A stretch of DNA of 64,000 nucleotides from CAYMUL01 sp964393605. GTDB taxonomy: Bacteria; Bacteroidota; Ignavibacteria; Ignavibacteriales; Ignavibacteriaceae. Below, piece after piece: positions 60,763 to 64,000 of this stretch; the stretch's first letter is position 1, and every line of letters begins with the position of its first letter. Where the stretch lies: assembly GCA_964393605.1 (NCBI GenBank), contig CAYMUL010000007.1, positions 80,572 through 144,571 on the forward strand, given 5' to 3'. Made by a program: the position numbers and the translations under genes. Under the pieces are notes generated by a model. That model saw only the letters and a program-made list of their open reading frames with translations, made no database searches and was not told the origin of the DNA.

Positions 60763-63700
60763 TTATTGTCTTCCTGTATTGAATTGTTGTTCGGGAATGA
60801 TTGCGAGCTTCATAATTCTTGTGCCGATACCGGGCAGTTCAATGTGAGCGATATAAATTCCGCTACCGACAAATTTGCCGGCGTCATTTCGCAAATCCCA
60901 CTTTAAATATTGATCGGCGTTATCTTTTTCTATCTTCTGTATAAAAATTCCTGCAATCGAAAAAATTCTGATGATAGTTTTTGTCGGCAAATTTGTGAAC
61001 GTAACAAATTTCTCGGTTGAGTTCGATTCCAAAGTATGCGCGCCGAGATATGGATTTGGATAGACACTTATTTTGTCAAGATTTTGTTTTGCAAGATTTG
61101 CATCGTTGCGAGTGGGTGCGCTCAATTTTATTTTAAACTTATCTCCGGCGGCAAGCGGCTTCCATGTTGAAATTGAAATAACAGTTCCTTCATCAGGTAC
61201 ACTTCCCTCAAAAGAGAAACGCATTTTATGTTGAGTATTGTTTGAACTTCCGCTTGTTGGAGAAAGAGGTTCGGCATAATCGCGCAGCGCATCATAAACA
61301 TAAATGCTTTCAAAAGTTTGAGACGTATCATCCTTTGTCCAACTTGAATCGCGCAAAAAATTATCTTCAACTTTTATGAACAAACGCTTCTGCACTCCGT
61401 ATCTATCAATTTGCCAAACTTCGAATGGAAGTTTTCCTTTTCCCTTCGGATCATTTTTGAGTGAAGGATTAATAGAGGAATAACCTGTTGAATAATATTC
61501 GCTTCCTTCGGGGGTGAAGCGGATTTCAAAATCGTTATGCCCCATTTCTTCGCGCCAATTCACGTCAAATTTCATTTCAACTTTGTTTTGATTGTAAGGA
61601 TTCACAGAAAACAATTTCCATGCGCCGTTCGAGTTGAATTCATTCAAAACATTTTTTGGGGGAGAAACTAAATCTCCGTTCGCTTTCTTTACTTCAAAGA
61701 TATCTTTTACATAACTTTTTTTGTTGATTCGTTTTAAAGAATCTGCGCCGACGTTCAACACTTCGACAAGAAAACCATCGATGATAATGTTGTTCGAATA
61801 ATTTTTATCAAAGTCGCTCAAACCCTTCGCAATAGTGTCTCCGGTAGCAATGTCAATTATAGAATATGTGAGTGTATCGAATGGACCGGACATAACAATT
61901 TCATATTCTTTATCTTTAATAAAATCGGGATCTAAAATTTGAAATGAAGCGAAACCGTCGCCAAGCCCGAAAGTCTTTTCCGAAATAATTATTTCACCTT
62001 GAAGATAAGAATAAGATTTGTCAATGGGCGGAAGTCCGGGGCGAACTTCAATTATTTTCGGTTCACTTTCAACAAACGGCGGATCGCTATATCGAGAATA
62101 TGCATATGCAGTAACTCCAAAATAATATGATGTGCCGTTGTACAAAATTTCTTTTGTGTAACCATCCTGCAAAATGTTGATTGAGCGAACAAGCCCCGAA
62201 TCATTGCCGAGAAGCATTGGGGTATAGCTCGATTGTCCGTTCACATAAATATAATCTTCTACGTAATGATAAATATCTTTGACACTATTTTTTTTATCGA
62301 ACACTCCGAGCAGCAGGGGAGAAGTGCCTTCTAAATCTTTGAATTGCCATAAGCGATAGCCCTCGAAGGTGTATGAATTATCGGAGACGTGAATCAGCGT
62401 ATCTCTTCCATTTATATTTAATCGTATCGGAGTGATCAGGAGTGAATCATATTCATCAAATTTTTCTGCATTACTTTTCCACCATAAAGTAATGTTCTGA
62501 TCATTTTCGTATGCAGATAATTCCGGTGCAGGAGGGAGTGCGATCGGCTTAAAATTGTTGTTGTATGCCCGACGCGCAACTAACGCTTTCTTCTTTACTT
62601 CTTCAAGACTTGCGAGATGCGATGCACCTTTGCCGATAAAAATTGCAATGACAACTTCTTGAGTATCGCCAGCGGACATTGTGAAAGGTCCGCTTGATTG
62701 ATAGTGTCGAACATCTCCCCACTGCGGACCGGCAGGCCAACCATCTCCTTGATACCATCCTGTTGAATTTATCGGATCGCCGGAAAAGATGAATTTTGTC
62801 GGTTGGTTTGTAATCGGATTAATAAATTCATTCCCTTGAATTGACAACCCACGCACAGTGTTATAAATTTCCGAAGTTGTGTCGGGAGAATAAAACTCAG
62901 GGAACGCTGAAGAGTTGACGTGAAAAGTGAATGCACTCATTCCAAGATTTTTTTTGCCGGGAATTTTTCTTCCATCGAAATTTGCTGTATCAGATGAGAT
63001 GCTATTAACAATCGGTCCTTGAAGTATTGCATAACCGACTGCAGGAGTTCCATTTTCACGGAAAGTGAAATCATAATTTTCTGAATTGTAAGTGTAAGCC
63101 AAATCAAGAGTAGTATCACAACCGGAGTAATCATCCCACGAAGTACCGATATCGGGATCGGAAAATTGAGAGATGTACATATCTTCAATTGTCCTTCCGC
63201 TTTTGTTAATGAATTTTATTTTTTTGAAAACCATATCGCCGAGCGGACCGGGTTGATCGAATGCGAATACAGTAGTTTGAATTTCCAGACCGAGCGGTAA
63301 AGAACGATATGAACGGTATGCGCGCGTTGAATCAAAATCATTTGCGACAAACCACAAAACTTCATCGCCGAGAAGATTTGGTTCATCAACTCCGAGATCG
63401 AACATTCCGTTATTATCGTTATCAATGTAAGGTGCGCCGATTTCCATTGGCCATTTTAAGTAATCTTCTTCATATCCGTCGCGTTGTTGTCCAGGCGGTA
63501 GTTCAGACCACTTTTTGTAGATTTTATAAATCTTGTGCAGACTGCTTCTCGCGTCGGATGGTTTTCCGGTAATTGAAATATTACCCGCTTGTAACGCGGC
63601 GCGATAAGATGAGCCAATCGCTCGAATTTGTCCATCAACTTTGCCTGTAAAAACTAAACCGTCAGAGTAGATCATTGTGCGGGTTGCTCGAATACCTCCG

Positions 63701-63900
63701 GGCCACATCAACCCTCCTTCATCAAAGCCTTGTGGTGCAGTCAAACCGTTATTGGAAATCCACATTTTCAAGCGGTTGGCGGAGATGAAATTGTAGTTAT
63801 CGTTTAATGTTTCTTTGTAAAAATTCTGTTTACTTTGAGGATAAATTGTAGTAACAAAAAGTATAATTAAGCAGAAATTTTTTAGAGTAGTTGATGTCAT
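60763..63900 (-). CDS. large T9SS-exported protein of unknown function
   Basis: About 1045 aa from ATG 63900; an in-frame TTG lies at 63921. Signal peptide ~1-22 (CLIILFVTTIYPQS). The N-terminal third contains a repeated acidic pattern (YIDNDNNGMFDLGVDEPNLLGD) and long Ser/Tyr-rich beta regions; a fibronectin III-like stretch lies near 470-600 (APELSAYENDQNITLWWKS). The C-terminal ~90 residues form a T9SS type A/FlgD-like domain (ISVYPNPYLGAHTLESN, IIRIFSIAGIFIQKI, VGSGIYIAHIELPG). Predicted to be surface-exposed. Similar long proteins are common in Ignavibacteria-type genomes with no known function. Confidence 0.83.
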   Translation of the reverse strand: MTSTTLKNFCLIILFVTTIYPQSKQNFYKETLNDNYNFISANRLKMWISNNGLTAPQGFDEGGLMWPGGIRATRTMIYSDGLVFTGKVDGQIRAIGSSYRAALQAGNISITGKPSDARSSLHKIYKIYKKWSELPPGQQRDGYEEDYLKWPMEIGAPYIDNDNNGMFDLGVDEPNLLGDEVLWFVANDFDSTRAYRSYRSLPLGLEIQTTVFAFDQPGPLGDMVFKKIKFINKSGRTIEDMYISQFSDPDIGTSWDDYSGCDTTLDLAYTYNSENYDFTFRENGTPAVGYAILQGPIVNSISSDTANFDGRKIPGKKNLGMSAFTFHVNSSAFPEFYSPDTTSEIYNTVRGLSIQGNEFINPITNQPTKFIFSGDPINSTGWYQGDGWPAGPQWGDVRHYQSSGPFTMSAGDTQEVVIAIFIGKGASHLASLEEVKKKALVARRAYNNNFKPIALPPAPELSAYENDQNITLWWKSNAEKFDEYDSLLITPIRLNINGRDTLIHVSDNSYTFEGYRLWQFKDLEGTSPLLLGVFDKKNSVKDIYHYVEDYIYVNGQSSYTPMLLGNDSGLVRSINILQDGYTKEILYNGTSYYFGVTAYAYSRYSDPPFVESEPKIIEVRPGLPPIDKSYSYLQGEIIISEKTFGLGDGFASFQILDPDFIKDKEYEIVMSGPFDTLTYSIIDIATGDTIAKGLSDFDKNYSNNIIIDGFLVEVLNVGADSLKRINKKSYVKDIFEVKKANGDLVSPPKNVLNEFNSNGAWKLFSVNPYNQNKVEMKFDVNWREEMGHNDFEIRFTPEGSEYYSTGYSSINPSLKNDPKGKGKLPFEVWQIDRYGVQKRLFIKVEDNFLRDSSWTKDDTSQTFESIYVYDALRDYAEPLSPTSGSSNNTQHKMRFSFEGSVPDEGTVISISTWKPLAAGDKFKIKLSAPTRNDANLAKQNLDKISVYPNPYLGAHTLESNSTEKFVTFTNLPTKTIIRIFSIAGIFIQKIEKDNADQYLKWDLRNDAGKFVGSGIYIAHIELPGIGTRIMKLAIIPEQQFNTGRQ

Positions 63901-64000
63901 GAAATTTGATAAGTCTGTCAAAAGTTAAAAAAAATTTCAAGTAAATTATCAGATAAGCGTATGAGAAGAAAGAAGAATATTTATGACTAACCGTAGCGGT

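Overview
The window is AT-rich bacterial chromosome that best fits the Bacteroidota/Chlorobiota/Ignavibacteria group. Five secreted proteins end in a type IX secretion (T9SS) sorting domain with the 'NFPNPFNP...GREV.TL....PGYYSVEWNG' pattern. Several genes have promoters of the Bacteroidota type (TTG, 19-20 bp, TAnnTTTG). An Ignavibacteria-like organism is my best guess; this is inference, since no rRNA is present.

Layout. 1-8.5 kb (+): a TPR protein (cut by the window edge), ExbB, ExbD, two DUF4159-type proteins (the first anchored like TonB), a small membrane protein, a lipoprotein and a 923-aa T9SS cargo, closed by a strong terminator. 8.7-9.9 kb: a PAS histidine kinase split by a one-base frameshift. 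10-11.8 kb (-): a GHL10-type glycoside hydrolase with a T9SS tail. 11.8-12.3 kb: copy 1 of a dispersed palindrome-bearing element. 12.5-18.3 kb: a small HEAT protein, then a four-gene minus-strand operon (three amidohydrolase-fold proteins and an M28 peptidase) with 4-bp overlaps throughout; two of the three amidohydrolase-like proteins lack the metal ligands. 18.8-19.4 kb (-): tRNA-Asp(GTC) preceded by seven tandem copies of its own 5' half, each carrying hairpin insertions in the D-loop, behind a plausible promoter. 19.4-21.9 kb (-): RNase HIII, a T9SS cargo and a lipoprotein. 22.1-23.35 kb: an MNT/HEPN toxin-antitoxin pair whose HEPN gene is interrupted by copy 2 of the dispersed element. 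23.4-27.4 kb (-): M1 aminopeptidase and a DASS symporter. 27.5-33.6 kb (+): coaD, aspartate aminotransferase, an outer-membrane-type protein, an ABC permease/degenerate ATPase pair and a carboxyltransferase. 33.7-36.3 kb: an MltD-like lytic transglycosylase with six LysM domains.

36.4-41.0 kb (+): a TPP riboswitch followed by a TonB-dependent receptor, thiamine pyrophosphokinase and an SSS-family symporter, which reads as a thiamine uptake and activation operon. 41.0-48.5 kb (-): pyruvoyl arginine decarboxylase, TyrRS, SmpB, SixA-like phosphatase, a lipoprotein, UvrC and GlgC. 48.7-51.9 kb (+): a sensor kinase/response regulator pair. 52-60.6 kb (+): T9SS 5'-nucleotidase, two small secreted proteins, BipA/TypA, PepD, chorismate synthase and an MBL-fold hydrolase. 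60.8-63.9 kb (-): a large T9SS cargo.

Most genes are housekeeping or envelope functions. The least ordinary features are the tRNA-Asp half-gene array, the element inserted in the HEPN toxin gene, the ExbBD-DUF4159 module and the operon of paired active and inactive amidohydrolases.
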